A stretch of DNA of 37,091 nt, taken from the NCBI GenBank assembly GCA_017744805.1, contig JAGIAP010000011.1:1-37091 (forward strand). The letters run 5' to 3'. The notes below the pieces were generated by a model, which saw only the letters and a list, made by a program, of their open reading frames with translations, was not told where the DNA came from and made no database searches. Positions 25,387 through 34,834 of the stretch are shown here, in pieces. The stretch comes from Chitinophagaceae bacterium (GTDB lineage Bacteria > Bacteroidota > Bacteroidia > Chitinophagales > Chitinophagaceae). A program made the position numbers and the translations under genes. Numbering within the stretch: position 1 is the first letter of the stretch; every line of letters starts with the position of its first letter.

Positions 25387-26574
25387 ATGCTGAGCCTGGC
25401 TCGATACAAAGAAGAAGTAAGCAAAGAACTGGTCAGCATCCTGGAGTACTGGATGCATACCGTAACCGATAATGAACAAGGTGGCTTTTATGGAAAAATA
25501 GACCATGATGACATCGTTCATCCCAATGCGCTGAAAGGGGCTGTATTGAATAGCCGTATCTGCTGGACTTTCTCTGCTGCTTACAATCAAACAAAGGATC
25601 CGCAATACCTGCCCTTTGCCAAGAGGGCTCTCGACTATATTGTTGACCATTTCATCGATAAGGAATTTGGCGGCGTTTATTGGACTGTCACCGCTGCCGG
25701 TGATCCTTCAGACACTAAGAAGCAGACCTACGCCATTGCATTTGCGGTTTATGGTCTCAGTGAGTATTACCTCGCTACGCGCGATGAAACGGCAAAACAA
25801 TATGCTATCGACCTGTACAATAGCATTGTTCAACATGCCACAGAGCCAAACTATGGCGGATACCTGGAGGCTTTTGCCCGCGACTGGTCTGATCTCTCCG
25901 ATATGCGGCTAAGTGCCAAAGATGCCAATGAGAGAAAGACCATGAATACGCATCTCCATGTGCTGGAAGCCTTCGCCAACCTCTATCGCATCTGGCCGGA
26001 ACCTTCGCTGAAGAAGCAGATCGTGGAATTGATCGATCTCTTTTTACAAAAAATAATTCATCCTACTTCCCATCACCTGCAGCTATTCTTCAATGATGAA
26101 TGGGAGCCCCAATCCACACTGATCTCTTTCGGTCATGATATCGAAGCGGCCTGGTTGATCCAGGAAGCGGCAGAGGTGATCCAGGAAAACGAGCTGATCG
26201 ATAAAGTGAAAGCCCGCTCCATCCTGGTGGCCGAAGCTGCGACCGAAGCCCTTGACACGGATGGTGGCCTCTGGTATGAGCTCGATCCTGCGAACGATCA
26301 TTGGATCAGGGAAAAACACTGGTGGCCACAGGCCGAAGCCATGGTGGGTTTCTTCAATGCCTGGCAGATCAGCAGGAATGAAAAATTTCTAAAGAAATCC
26401 ATCTCTTCCTGGAGATTTATTCAAGAATTTCTAATTGACCCATATAAAGGCGAATGGATTTGGGGTATATATGATAATTACCATAACATTGCGCAGGAAG
26501 ATAAGGCAGGTCTCTGGAAATGCCCTTATCACAATGGCCGGGCATGTATCGAGATCATGCGACGGATAATCTGA
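25387..26574 (+). CDS. AGE-family epimerase, probable cellobiose/mannobiose 2-epimerase
   Basis: GGFYGKIDHDD, KGAVLNSRICWTFSAAY, FGHDIEAAWLIQEAAEV, REKHWWPQAEAMVGF and LWKCPYHNGRACIEIM are conserved 2-epimerase motifs. Confidence 0.9.
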   Translation: MLSLARYKEEVSKELVSILEYWMHTVTDNEQGGFYGKIDHDDIVHPNALKGAVLNSRICWTFSAAYNQTKDPQYLPFAKRALDYIVDHFIDKEFGGVYWTVTAAGDPSDTKKQTYAIAFAVYGLSEYYLATRDETAKQYAIDLYNSIVQHATEPNYGGYLEAFARDWSDLSDMRLSAKDANERKTMNTHLHVLEAFANLYRIWPEPSLKKQIVELIDLFLQKIIHPTSHHLQLFFNDEWEPQSTLISFGHDIEAAWLIQEAAEVIQENELIDKVKARSILVAEAATEALDTDGGLWYELDPANDHWIREKHWWPQAEAMVGFFNAWQISRNEKFLKKSISSWRFIQEFLIDPYKGEWIWGIYDNYHNIAQEDKAGLWKCPYHNGRACIEIMRRII

Positions 26575-26602
26575 ACCCTGGGCTTGCCCCAAACCTACTG
26601 AC

Positions 26603-27868
26603 ATGAAATATTTGAAAAGCCTTTATGTTCAGGTGATCATCGGAATCATCCTGGGCATTATTGCCGGGTGGCAATTCCCCGGTTTCAATGAAACTGCCAA
26701 GCTGATCAGCGAAACCTTCATCAACATGATCAAGATGGTGATCGCACCGGTGATCTTCTTTACCATCGTAGCAGGTATCGCAGGCGCCGGTGATATGAAG
26801 AAGGTTGGCAGGGTAGGGCTGAAGGCACTTATCTATTTCGAGATCGTTACCACTCTCGCACTCATCATCGGACTGGTTGTTGCCAATGTAGCGAAGCCCG
26901 GAGTTGGCGTTGTGGTCAACAATGCTTCCGATGCCAGCAAGCAAAAAGTAGCGGAATATGTTTCTGAAGCCCAGCATATGGACTGGGGCCAATTCTTTTC
27001 ACATATCGTTCCCCATAACGTGGTGGATGCCTTTGCTAAAGGCGATATCCTGCAAGTACTTTTCTTCAGTATCCTCTTTGCGATAGGGCTCAAAATGCTG
27101 GGTGAAAAAGGACATGGGCTCCTGCAAACCTTCGGAAAGATCAATGAAGTATTGTTCAATGTTCTCAAGATCATCATGAAGCTCAGTCCCCTTGCGGCTT
27201 TTGGCGGTATGGCCTTTACCATTGGGAAGTATGGGTTCGCCACCATTTTTGCGCTCGGTAAACTGCTGCTCACTTTCTATCTCACTGGCTTCCTGTTCAT
27301 TTTTGTAGTGCTGAACCTGGTTTGCATCTACTATAAGATCAATCTCTGGAAACTACTTGGTTATATCAAGGAGGAGTTGTTGATCGTTCTGGGGGCCAGC
27401 AGTAGCGAGGCGGCATTGCCTAGCATCATGCAAAAGCTCACAGCCGCCGGTTGCGAGAAAGAAGTGGTGGGATTGGTAATTCCAACAGGTTATAGTTTCA
27501 ACCTCGATGGTACCACCATCTATCTCAGTATGGCTACTATTTTCCTGGCACAGGCGTTCAATGTGGACCTCAGCCTGGGTCAGCAACTCACTATCATAGG
27601 CATCTTGCTGCTTACCAGCAAAGGAGCCGCAGGCGTTACGGGGAGCGGATTTATTGTGCTGGCCAGTACCCTCACGGCTATGAAGGTGATCCCACTGGAA
27701 GGACTGGCCCTGCTCTTTGGGGTAGACCGCTTTATGAGTGAAGGCCGAGCGATCGTGAACATCATCGGGAATACCATCGCTACGGTGGTGATTGCCAAAT
27801 CCGAGAACGAGATCGACATACAACAGTATAAGATGGTAGTGGAAAAAAAGACAACCGGGCTTATCTGA
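26603..27868 (+). CDS. Dicarboxylate/amino acid:cation symporter (DAACS family)
   Basis: FINMIKMVIAPVIFFTIVAGIAGAGDMKKVGRVG, LGASSSEAALPSIMQKL, IPTGYSFNLDGTTIYLSMATIFLAQA, GVDRFMSEGRAIVNIIGN. Confidence 0.95.
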   Translation: MKYLKSLYVQVIIGIILGIIAGWQFPGFNETAKLISETFINMIKMVIAPVIFFTIVAGIAGAGDMKKVGRVGLKALIYFEIVTTLALIIGLVVANVAKPGVGVVVNNASDASKQKVAEYVSEAQHMDWGQFFSHIVPHNVVDAFAKGDILQVLFFSILFAIGLKMLGEKGHGLLQTFGKINEVLFNVLKIIMKLSPLAAFGGMAFTIGKYGFATIFALGKLLLTFYLTGFLFIFVVLNLVCIYYKINLWKLLGYIKEELLIVLGASSSEAALPSIMQKLTAAGCEKEVVGLVIPTGYSFNLDGTTIYLSMATIFLAQAFNVDLSLGQQLTIIGILLLTSKGAAGVTGSGFIVLASTLTAMKVIPLEGLALLFGVDRFMSEGRAIVNIIGNTIATVVIAKSENEIDIQQYKMVVEKKTTGLI

Positions 27869-27909
27869 TTTGAAAATATTACCTTCGCGGCCATTCAAAA
27901 TAATGATCT

Positions 27910-28494
27910 ATGAAACTGGTAGAACTCCTCGAGGCCAGAAGTGGCAAGGTTTGCGAACTCTGCGGATCCGATAACGGCCTCAAACCCTATGAGGTGCCGC
28001 CCACATCTGACGGTACTATCGATGACACTATTCTCGTTTGTGAAAAATGCAGAATGCAATTGGAGAAAAAAGAAGAACTGGACAGCAATCACTGGGCCGT
28101 TCTCACTACGAGCATGTGGAGCGAAGTGCCCGCCGTTCAGGTTGTGAGCTGGCGGATGCTCAACCGGCTCCGTCACGAAAGTTGGGCCGCCGAGAATATC
28201 GATATGATGTATCTCACGGAGGAACAGCTTGCATGGGCCAAAGCCACCGGCGATCATGAGAATGACGGCAGCGTGGACCTGCACAAGGATGCTAACGGAC
28301 ATACACTCCAGAACGGCGACTCCGTAGTGCTGGTGAAAACCCTCGATGTCAAAGGCTCCACCATCAATGCAAAAATGGGGACCGTAGTGCGCAATATCAG
28401 GCTGGTACCGGATAATACCGAACAGATCGAAGGAAGGGTGGAAGGACAGTTGATAGTGATCCTTACCAAATATGTAAGAAGACAGAATAGTTGA
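27910..28494 (+). CDS. PhnA domain-containing protein
   Basis: Zinc ribbon CELCGSDNGLKPYEVPP...CEKC, and C-terminal KDANGHTLQNGDSVVLVKTLDVKGSTINAKMGTVVRNIRL characteristic of PhnA/YjdM. Confidence 0.93.
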   Translation: MKLVELLEARSGKVCELCGSDNGLKPYEVPPTSDGTIDDTILVCEKCRMQLEKKEELDSNHWAVLTTSMWSEVPAVQVVSWRMLNRLRHESWAAENIDMMYLTEEQLAWAKATGDHENDGSVDLHKDANGHTLQNGDSVVLVKTLDVKGSTINAKMGTVVRNIRLVPDNTEQIEGRVEGQLIVILTKYVRRQNS

Positions 28495-28516
28495 TCGAAT
28501 TGAAATAGATCTTACC

Positions 28517-28548
28517 AGGGCGGACCAGGAATGGCCGCCCTTTTTGTT
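28517..28548 (+). terminator. Intrinsic terminator after the PhnA gene
   Basis: agggcgg-accaggaatgg-ccgccct followed by tttttgttt. Confidence 0.8.
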
Positions 28549-28619
28549 TACCTGCGGCGCTTGCATTCCTCCATCTTTTTTTGTATTTTAAATGTACCAA
28601 ACTACCCTAAAACTGTTTC

Positions 28620-29276
28620 ATGTACACCCATCTGAACAGGATACCAGGCCTGGAATTATTCACCGTAGGATCAGGCAAGTATATGGTAAAGAACCTGGAA
28701 GGGCCCATTACATTGGCTTGCTGGTCCGGCTTTCAGAGTCGGCAGGGAGCTTATGACGCTCCAGGTATCATGCATCCCTCGGATGGGCATGCCCGTATCA
28801 CACTCGGAGGTGATATGATCAGTACTGATCCCGATGTTCAACCTTTCCATATCAATGCATACAATTACCTGATGGAGTTCCAGCACCCCATCCAGGAACA
28901 GATCCTGCATGCGCTGACAAGGGTGTACGGGAACCTGAAAGAAATGTATGGCGCATCGATGCCGGACCTTGTAGATATTCAGCAATTCAGGAAATTGATC
29001 GGTCTTTCCGCAGTCCACCTGCTGAATGTCAGCAAGGATGATATTGCTTATGTAGGCTATGAATTCGGTTGTACCTGGGATGAAGAATATGGATTGGGCG
29101 TGATGACACATAAGGACAGGATCATCGAGATCGGCGACGCCAGTACAGCCTTCCTCACCTGGATCGCGGATAAGGACAGGGATCCCGACAGCGATGAAAG
29201 CGATTCCATTTTCTGTACCCTGCAGGAAACGGAGATCAACCACTCCGAAAAAAAGCCATGGTGGAAATTCTGGTGA
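28620..29276 (+). CDS. DUF6985-like hypothetical protein
   Basis: Complete ORF with FQHPIQEQILHAL..., and YVGYEFGCTWDEEYGLGVMTHKDRIIEIGDASTAF, which I recall as DUF6985-like. Not verified by search. Confidence 0.65.
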   Translation: MYTHLNRIPGLELFTVGSGKYMVKNLEGPITLACWSGFQSRQGAYDAPGIMHPSDGHARITLGGDMISTDPDVQPFHINAYNYLMEFQHPIQEQILHALTRVYGNLKEMYGASMPDLVDIQQFRKLIGLSAVHLLNVSKDDIAYVGYEFGCTWDEEYGLGVMTHKDRIIEIGDASTAFLTWIADKDRDPDSDESDSIFCTLQETEINHSEKKPWWKFW

Positions 29277-29279
29277 TGT

Positions 29280-29786
29280 CTATAATTCTATTTCGAATAA
29301 ACTGTAATCGCCCATCTTGTAATGCTGTGGCAGATCTGCTTCCGGATCTACGCTGGTTATGCCCAGGTAATTGAAGCCACAACCGATATAGTATTGGTTC
29401 AGTTTTTCATTACCGCTGCCCGTATCCATTCGGATGAATTTCTTTCCATTTTCTTTGGCATGATCCTTTGTCCATTCAACGATCAGCTTTACAAATCCCT
29501 TTCCCCTGAAGTCCGGATGGGTAGCGATGCGATGCAGGTACACGGCGGGATCGGTATCCTTCTCCTTCCAGATATCCGGATCGTTGAAGCTGGTCACAAA
29601 CACACAAGCGATCTCATCGCCCATGACAATTTTCCATTGACGACCTTCGCTGATCTCCTTCAGTACGAGATCCCGCTCAAAACCAAGCCAGCTACGGCTT
29701 GTATGCTGTTTCTGAAAGGCCGTGGCTTTGTCGTAAATATCAAATATCGTATCGATATCCGATGGTAAGCTGTTGAGGATCTTCAT
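29280..29786 (-). CDS. GNAT-family N-acetyltransferase
   Basis: YLHRIATHPDFRGKGFVKLIVEWTKDHAKENGKKFIRMDTGSGNEKLNQYYIGCGFNYLG is the acetyl-CoA binding region. ATG 29786 preferred over the longer ORF. Confidence 0.9.
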   Translation of the reverse strand: MKILNSLPSDIDTIFDIYDKATAFQKQHTSRSWLGFERDLVLKEISEGRQWKIVMGDEIACVFVTSFNDPDIWKEKDTDPAVYLHRIATHPDFRGKGFVKLIVEWTKDHAKENGKKFIRMDTGSGNEKLNQYYIGCGFNYLGITSVDPEADLPQHYKMGDYSLFEIEL

Positions 29787-29874
29787 GAGCTGTCTGTTTG
29801 TTTTCCGGTACAAATTTCCGGAAGAACGCTGATTGAAAACAGATTCAGATTTTTGAAGTTAGACTGTATCAGAT

Positions 29875-30840
29875 CTATGAATTGTATCTTTTCCGGTAAT
29901 CGGCAGGGGTCATGCCGGTTACTTTGCGGAACACTTTTCTGAAAGAATGGATATCTGCATAACCGGTATCCAGCATGATCTCGTTCACGGAACTATTGCT
30001 ACTTTCCAATTGCTTTTTGGCTGCTTCCATTTTCACTTTCTGGATATATTCTGTGAGGGTATGCCTGGTGGCTTTGCTGAACCGGCGCTCGAAAGTCCTT
30101 CTGCTGCAATTGCTTCTTGCCGCCAGTTCGTCCACATTGAACTTGTCTGCATAATGCTGCTCCAGGTATTCCTGGATATCCAACACCATTTGATCGGAAT
30201 GGTCTTTCAATCCCTGGAAAACGATAAAAGGGGATTGGAGGCTTTTGTTGAGATCGATCACGAAGTATTTGGCGATGCGGATGGCGATATTCCGGTTGGT
30301 GAGCTTTTCGGTAAGATGGAGCAGCAGGTTCCAGTATGCCGTACTGCCACCGCTGGTGTACAGGCCGTTCTGGTCGGTGATGATCTTATCGTCCACCAGC
30401 GTGGTGAGCGGATAGAAATACCTGAACTCATTGGAATAGGCCCAGTGGGTAGTGCATTGTTTATTCTTCAGCAGGCCCGAATAGGCCAGGAGGAATGCAC
30501 CTGTGCTCAAACCGGCTACAGACGCGCCTTTCCGGTATTGACTGGCGATCCATCCTCCGAATTCCCGATTCGGATAATTGGAGGTCATCATTTCCCCGGT
30601 AAGGGCTGGAATGATCACCAGGTCTGTTTTGTCGATCTCCGAAATGGTGATCTGGGGGAATAAGGCAAAGAGGTTGTTTTGATGGATTGGTTCCCGCGTC
30701 AATCCCGCCAGTTGGATATTGAAGAGGTCGGTTTCCCCGGTCTCCCGCAGAAATTCGTTCACTTTTGAGAACAAGGTATATGAATCCGCAATGGAAGCCA
30801 GGGATGCATTGTGCAAAGCCAGGATGGTGATAGTTCTCAT
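29875..30840 (-). CDS. GlxA-family AraC-type transcriptional regulator (DJ-1/PfpI + AraC HTH)
   Basis: MRTITILALHNASLASIADSY, GASVAGLSTGAFLLAYSGLLKNKQCTTHWAY, C-terminal AraC HTH (FNVDELAARSNCSRRTFERRFSKATRHTLTEYIQKVKMEAAKKQLE...GYADIHSFRKVFRKVTGMTPADYRKRY). ORF track extends to 30945. Confidence 0.93.
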   Translation of the reverse strand: MRTITILALHNASLASIADSYTLFSKVNEFLRETGETDLFNIQLAGLTREPIHQNNLFALFPQITISEIDKTDLVIIPALTGEMMTSNYPNREFGGWIASQYRKGASVAGLSTGAFLLAYSGLLKNKQCTTHWAYSNEFRYFYPLTTLVDDKIITDQNGLYTSGGSTAYWNLLLHLTEKLTNRNIAIRIAKYFVIDLNKSLQSPFIVFQGLKDHSDQMVLDIQEYLEQHYADKFNVDELAARSNCSRRTFERRFSKATRHTLTEYIQKVKMEAAKKQLESSNSSVNEIMLDTGYADIHSFRKVFRKVTGMTPADYRKRYNS

Positions 30841-30950
30841 GTCATAAAGGTAGACAATTGGATTGTCGCAGTCACCCACCATGGATTGACGGAATGGCAA
30901 TTCATAAATGCCGCTGGTAGTTGATATTTTCGCAGTACAAATCAATAATC

Positions 30951-31376
30951 ATGAAGGATTTTGTTCCGTATTTACAGTTCAACGGGAATGCAAAAGCGGC
31001 CATGACCTTTTACAGGAAAGTATTGGGAGGCGAATTCACCGGCTATTCAACCTATGGAGAGATACCGGGTGGAGAAAAGATGCCGGCAGACGACCAGGAA
31101 AAATTTATCCATATTGCCCTTACTACCCCAAATGGTCACCGGATAATGGCCACAGATAAGGTTTCGGGCATGGGCATGGATCCTGTTGCCGGGAATAACC
31201 TGCATATATGCATCCTTACGGAATCAGCGGAAGAAGCGGACCTGGTATTCGAAGGCCTTTCAGACGGCGGCGCCATCATGATGCCGATGAACAAAACTTT
31301 CTGGGGCGATTATTTCGGAATGTGCACCGATCGGTTCGGCATCCATTGGATGATCAGTCATGAATCCAATAAATAA
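30951..31376 (+). CDS. VOC-family protein (PhnB-like)
   Basis: MKDFVPYLQFNGNAKAAMTFYRKVLGGEFTGYSTYGEIPGG...FWGDYFGMCTDRFGIHWMIS. Confidence 0.92.
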   Translation: MKDFVPYLQFNGNAKAAMTFYRKVLGGEFTGYSTYGEIPGGEKMPADDQEKFIHIALTTPNGHRIMATDKVSGMGMDPVAGNNLHICILTESAEEADLVFEGLSDGGAIMMPMNKTFWGDYFGMCTDRFGIHWMISHESNK

Positions 31377-31392
31377 ACTACAATCATACGCT

Positions 31393-31611
31393 ATGTCGTT
31401 TCAAGCATACCTCGATAATATCAAAGCCAAGACGGGTAAATCAGCCGATGACCTGAAGAAACTGGCAGAAAAAAAGAAATTCCTGGTGAAAGGGGAACTG
31501 GATCCCAAAGTGAAAGCGGGGGAGATCGTCAACTGGCTCAAAGAAGATTTTGACCTGGGGCATGGCCATGCCATGGCGATCTATGCATATTTCAAAGGGA
31601 AGCGGGAATAA
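31393..31611 (+). CDS. DUF4287 domain-containing small protein
   Basis: MSFQAYLDNIKAKTGKSADDLKKLAEKKKFLVKGELDPKVKAGEIVNWLKEDFDLGHGHAMAIYAYFKGKRE. Confidence 0.88.
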   Translation: MSFQAYLDNIKAKTGKSADDLKKLAEKKKFLVKGELDPKVKAGEIVNWLKEDFDLGHGHAMAIYAYFKGKRE

Positions 31612-31631
31612 TGTAATCAGGGTATTATTGG

Positions 31632-31673
31632 GAGTGACCGTCGCTAACGGGATAACGCAACCGACGGTCACTC
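31632..31673. terminator. Perfect 12-bp hairpin between convergent genes (no U-tract)
   Basis: gagtgaccgtcg - 18-nt loop - cgacggtcactc in the DUF4287/DUF1444-like convergent gap. Confidence 0.5.
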
Positions 31674-31681
31674 AAAGAATA

Positions 31682-32623
31682 TCAGGCATCTTTTGCCGGT
31701 AATTGCTGCAATATATCCAGGAACTCTAAACCAGGCTTGAACACCAGTTTGTTCTCTCCCAGCTCAAAGGGCAGTGATTGAAATACGCCTTTGTGGTACC
31801 AGTACAAATGATTGCTCACAGAACCCGGCCCTTCTTTGAACATGCCTGAAATGATGAATGGCAGGCTGTTCACTGCTTCAATGGCTTCGGTTGTCTCGAT
31901 GGGATAGATGATGGCCGCATGCCTGTGGGGAACACCGATCAATGATCCAAACTCGCCATTGAGCGCCGGGTATTTATCAAGCGAGAACACGAAATTAGGA
32001 ACGAAATGATGTTCGTCCTGGATGAACCATATATCGAAATCATTGATGGTTTCCCTCGAAAAATCGAAATTGTATTTCTTCTCTACATTCCTCTTCCCGA
32101 TCTCGAAAAGCTCATCCTGACTCTTATTCCAGTTTTGCATTTGCTCCGGCTTTACATTGATCACACTTTGCGGAAGATCGAATGACAACATGGTGAATGC
32201 ATCACCGGCAAATGCCCGTTTTACGAAAATATCTTTCTGTACATCATTCAGCACATCACCATTGAAAAGGCGTATAGCGAGAAAATCTTTGGCATATTCA
32301 AAGTCACGCGACTTCACCTCGAACAGTTTAGTGAAATCCGAGATCTGTTCCATTTCATGAAAATGTGTATTGATAAGGCTTTCCCAACTGGAGGGCGCTG
32401 ATAGCTTGCAGGTTTGCGCCAGGTTGATCAGGCCTAATTGCTCAAATATGGCATTGCTGCCACTCAGGTATACCACACCATCCCCGATGCTGTAATTCAG
32501 ATTTCGTTTTTTTAACATGGCTTCCAGCTCAGTGATGAAAACATCATATTCATCAGCAGAAAAAAAGGATGCAGCCCAGGCCGGAACTGTCTTGGCTTTG
32601 GATTTTTTGAGGAAAGAGAACAT
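31682..32623 (-). CDS. Hypothetical cytosolic protein, possibly DUF1444-like
   Basis: ORF from ATG 32623 (MFSFLKKSKAKTVPAW). General resemblance to DUF1444 architecture (VYLSGSNAIFEQLGLINLAQTCK; NWNKSQDELFEIGKRNVEKKY; HFVPNFVFSLDKYPAL). Family assignment tentative. Confidence 0.7.
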   Translation of the reverse strand: MFSFLKKSKAKTVPAWAASFFSADEYDVFITELEAMLKKRNLNYSIGDGVVYLSGSNAIFEQLGLINLAQTCKLSAPSSWESLINTHFHEMEQISDFTKLFEVKSRDFEYAKDFLAIRLFNGDVLNDVQKDIFVKRAFAGDAFTMLSFDLPQSVINVKPEQMQNWNKSQDELFEIGKRNVEKKYNFDFSRETINDFDIWFIQDEHHFVPNFVFSLDKYPALNGEFGSLIGVPHRHAAIIYPIETTEAIEAVNSLPFIISGMFKEGPGSVSNHLYWYHKGVFQSLPFELGENKLVFKPGLEFLDILQQLPAKDA

Positions 32624-32750
32624 CGGTATAGGGTTATGAATAAAAAAGAAACTCAATGCGTGCAATAAACGATGCAATGAACTGAAATAGTATGGATGTG
32701 TATAAATGCAGGGGGCATTTTAAAGGGCGGAAAAATATTCCAGCCTTTCT

Positions 32751-34229
32751 TTATTCTTCTCTTGTGCTGTAAATATAATTCGAGAAAACAGGAGGAACAC
32801 GGCTCAGGTCGTAAAAGTCTTCCCGTATGTTGGTCACATTCCCGTTATTCAATGTGAAAGTGAGCATGGCCCATCCATTGTACAATTCTTTACCATTGGG
32901 TTTAAGATTCGGTTCTTGCCAAACGATCTGCCCATAAGGAGGTGGTTTGATGGGTCCATATGGCAATGCTGCATGGCCGAGACATCTTGCATAGGTTTTG
33001 GTTGTGAATGATGGTGCGGCATAAGGAATGGCAACGGGGCTTTTGTATACGAGCCCATTGTGCACGTGCCCCCAGTACCATGCATAGGGATCACCACCCA
33101 ATGCATTCCTGATCTCTGCCCATAGCGGGCTCACTGCAGACAGGTCGGGCTCAAACCCGTTATGGTGTGTGAAGAGAATGGTCTTGGCAGGATTGGGTCT
33201 GTACTGCTGCAGGAATTTTGTTTGAACATCAGTGGGTGATCCGATGCTGCCCGTCATGAAGGCATCTGTAGTGGAAGCCTGGTAGGCAGAATCGAGGCCA
33301 AGCAACACCCAATCCCCCATTTTCAAAACAAAATAGCTGGACCCTTTTTGGGCGCTGAACAACGAATTGACGCCACCATTGGCAGCATCCAATGCATCAT
33401 TGAAATAACCGATGGCACCACTGTACATCTCGTGATTGGAGTTGAGCGTGAAAGACCTGCCCTTGTAATCCGGAGGCCAGAAAAAATTCAGGTTGCTTGT
33501 TTCTTCTCCGGGAAAAAAGAATTTATCTCCGTGTGGACCATTGGCGGTGGGTGTGCCTGCATAATACACATCACCCACGTGCAGGATATAATCTGGCTTT
33601 TCCTTGTAAATACTTTGCATGATGCGTTGCAGTGTATAATCGCCGGTGCCGCAATCCCCGATCACGGCCAGTTTCACCGTGCCTGTGCTGATCTTGTTCA
33701 ATTGTATCACCGGTGGCGGGGTGGTTGGAAGGGTAGGTCCCCAGTACCACAGATCATAGATGGTGGATTGCAGCAGGTTAAGTACAGCTACCAGCCATCC
33801 CTGATCGTAAGTGGCCCATTGCTTTGTGCTCAACACGCTTCCATCTGTGTAGATGAGCTCGTTTGTTTTGAAGAAATCTGCATTGACGGTAGTCATTTGT
33901 GAAGAAGGAAGGCTGAGATCGAGAATGATGATGAGCGCGTCGAACAATAGTTTCTCGTGAGGCGAGAACATGGATTGATCGATGAGTAGTGGATTGTTCA
34001 GCCAGTACAGTATCAGTCCCAGGTCAACCGTTCCATCCCCTTTTTTATAGCCGGTGGGTGGAGGTGGAATGAAACCTTTCCATACATTCTGAGCAACCAT
34101 AAAGCTGATCAGCTCATATTCGCAATCAGGTAAGTATTGGAGCAGTGCCTGGAAATCTCCGAGGATCGAAGCGTCTGCCTCCAGGCGCTGCTTTAGTTCG
34201 GCAGCGAGTTGTTGAACATCCTGTTCCAT
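32751..34229 (-). CDS. Calcineurin-like metallophosphoesterase with ~180-aa N-terminal extension
   Basis: Metal motifs VIGDCGTGD, HVGDVYYAG, NSNHEMY, LFTHHNGF and YWGHVHNG. N-terminus MEQDVQQLAAELKQRLEADASILGDF lacks a signal peptide. Confidence 0.9.
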   Translation of the reverse strand: MEQDVQQLAAELKQRLEADASILGDFQALLQYLPDCEYELISFMVAQNVWKGFIPPPPTGYKKGDGTVDLGLILYWLNNPLLIDQSMFSPHEKLLFDALIIILDLSLPSSQMTTVNADFFKTNELIYTDGSVLSTKQWATYDQGWLVAVLNLLQSTIYDLWYWGPTLPTTPPPVIQLNKISTGTVKLAVIGDCGTGDYTLQRIMQSIYKEKPDYILHVGDVYYAGTPTANGPHGDKFFFPGEETSNLNFFWPPDYKGRSFTLNSNHEMYSGAIGYFNDALDAANGGVNSLFSAQKGSSYFVLKMGDWVLLGLDSAYQASTTDAFMTGSIGSPTDVQTKFLQQYRPNPAKTILFTHHNGFEPDLSAVSPLWAEIRNALGGDPYAWYWGHVHNGLVYKSPVAIPYAAPSFTTKTYARCLGHAALPYGPIKPPPYGQIVWQEPNLKPNGKELYNGWAMLTFTLNNGNVTNIREDFYDLSRVPPVFSNYIYSTREE

Positions 34230-34393
34230 GATTGATAAGTTTTAAGGTGATAGGTATTTGAAGCTCTTTGAAGTTACGATTCTGGAAAGCGTAGCTGGCA
34301 GGTGTTTACACCCTTATTCAAATGATTGATCGATAAACCGGAACCACATTCAGTTTCTTTGATCAATCTCGGGGAATTGGCGTAAATTATGGA

Positions 34394-34834
34394 ATGATCA
34401 TCAACAAGACCATCAATATAAACGCACCCGCATCCAGGGTATGGGAAGCGCTTACCACGCCTTCCATCATGAGGAAATGGATGACGGATGCTGAAATGGA
34501 TATCGTTTCTGAATTCAAAACGGGTAGTACTATTGTGATCAGCGGGAACCTGCATGGGATCCCTTATGAGAACAAAGGCACTATCCTTCAATGTGAACCT
34601 GCAGCAGTGCTCAAATACAATTATTGGAGCTCTTTATCCCAGCATGAGGATACTCCCGAAAATTATTCCCTGATCACATTCAGGTTGATGCCCGGAGAAG
34701 GCGCTACTACCCTGGTTTTTACTCAAACCAATTTTACGGAGGATGTGATCTTCAAACATTTCAATTTTTACTGGAACACCGCTTTGCAGTTATTGCGGAA
34801 ATTAAGTGAAGGTGAGCGACTGCCGGGGCAATGA
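34394..34834 (+). CDS. SRPBCC (START/AHSA1-like) domain protein
   Basis: MIINKTININAPASRVWEALTTPSIMRKWMTDAEMDIVSEFKTGSTIVISGNLHGIPYENKGTILQCEPAAVLKYNYWS. Confidence 0.93.
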   Translation: MIINKTININAPASRVWEALTTPSIMRKWMTDAEMDIVSEFKTGSTIVISGNLHGIPYENKGTILQCEPAAVLKYNYWSSLSQHEDTPENYSLITFRLMPGEGATTLVFTQTNFTEDVIFKHFNFYWNTALQLLRKLSEGERLPGQ

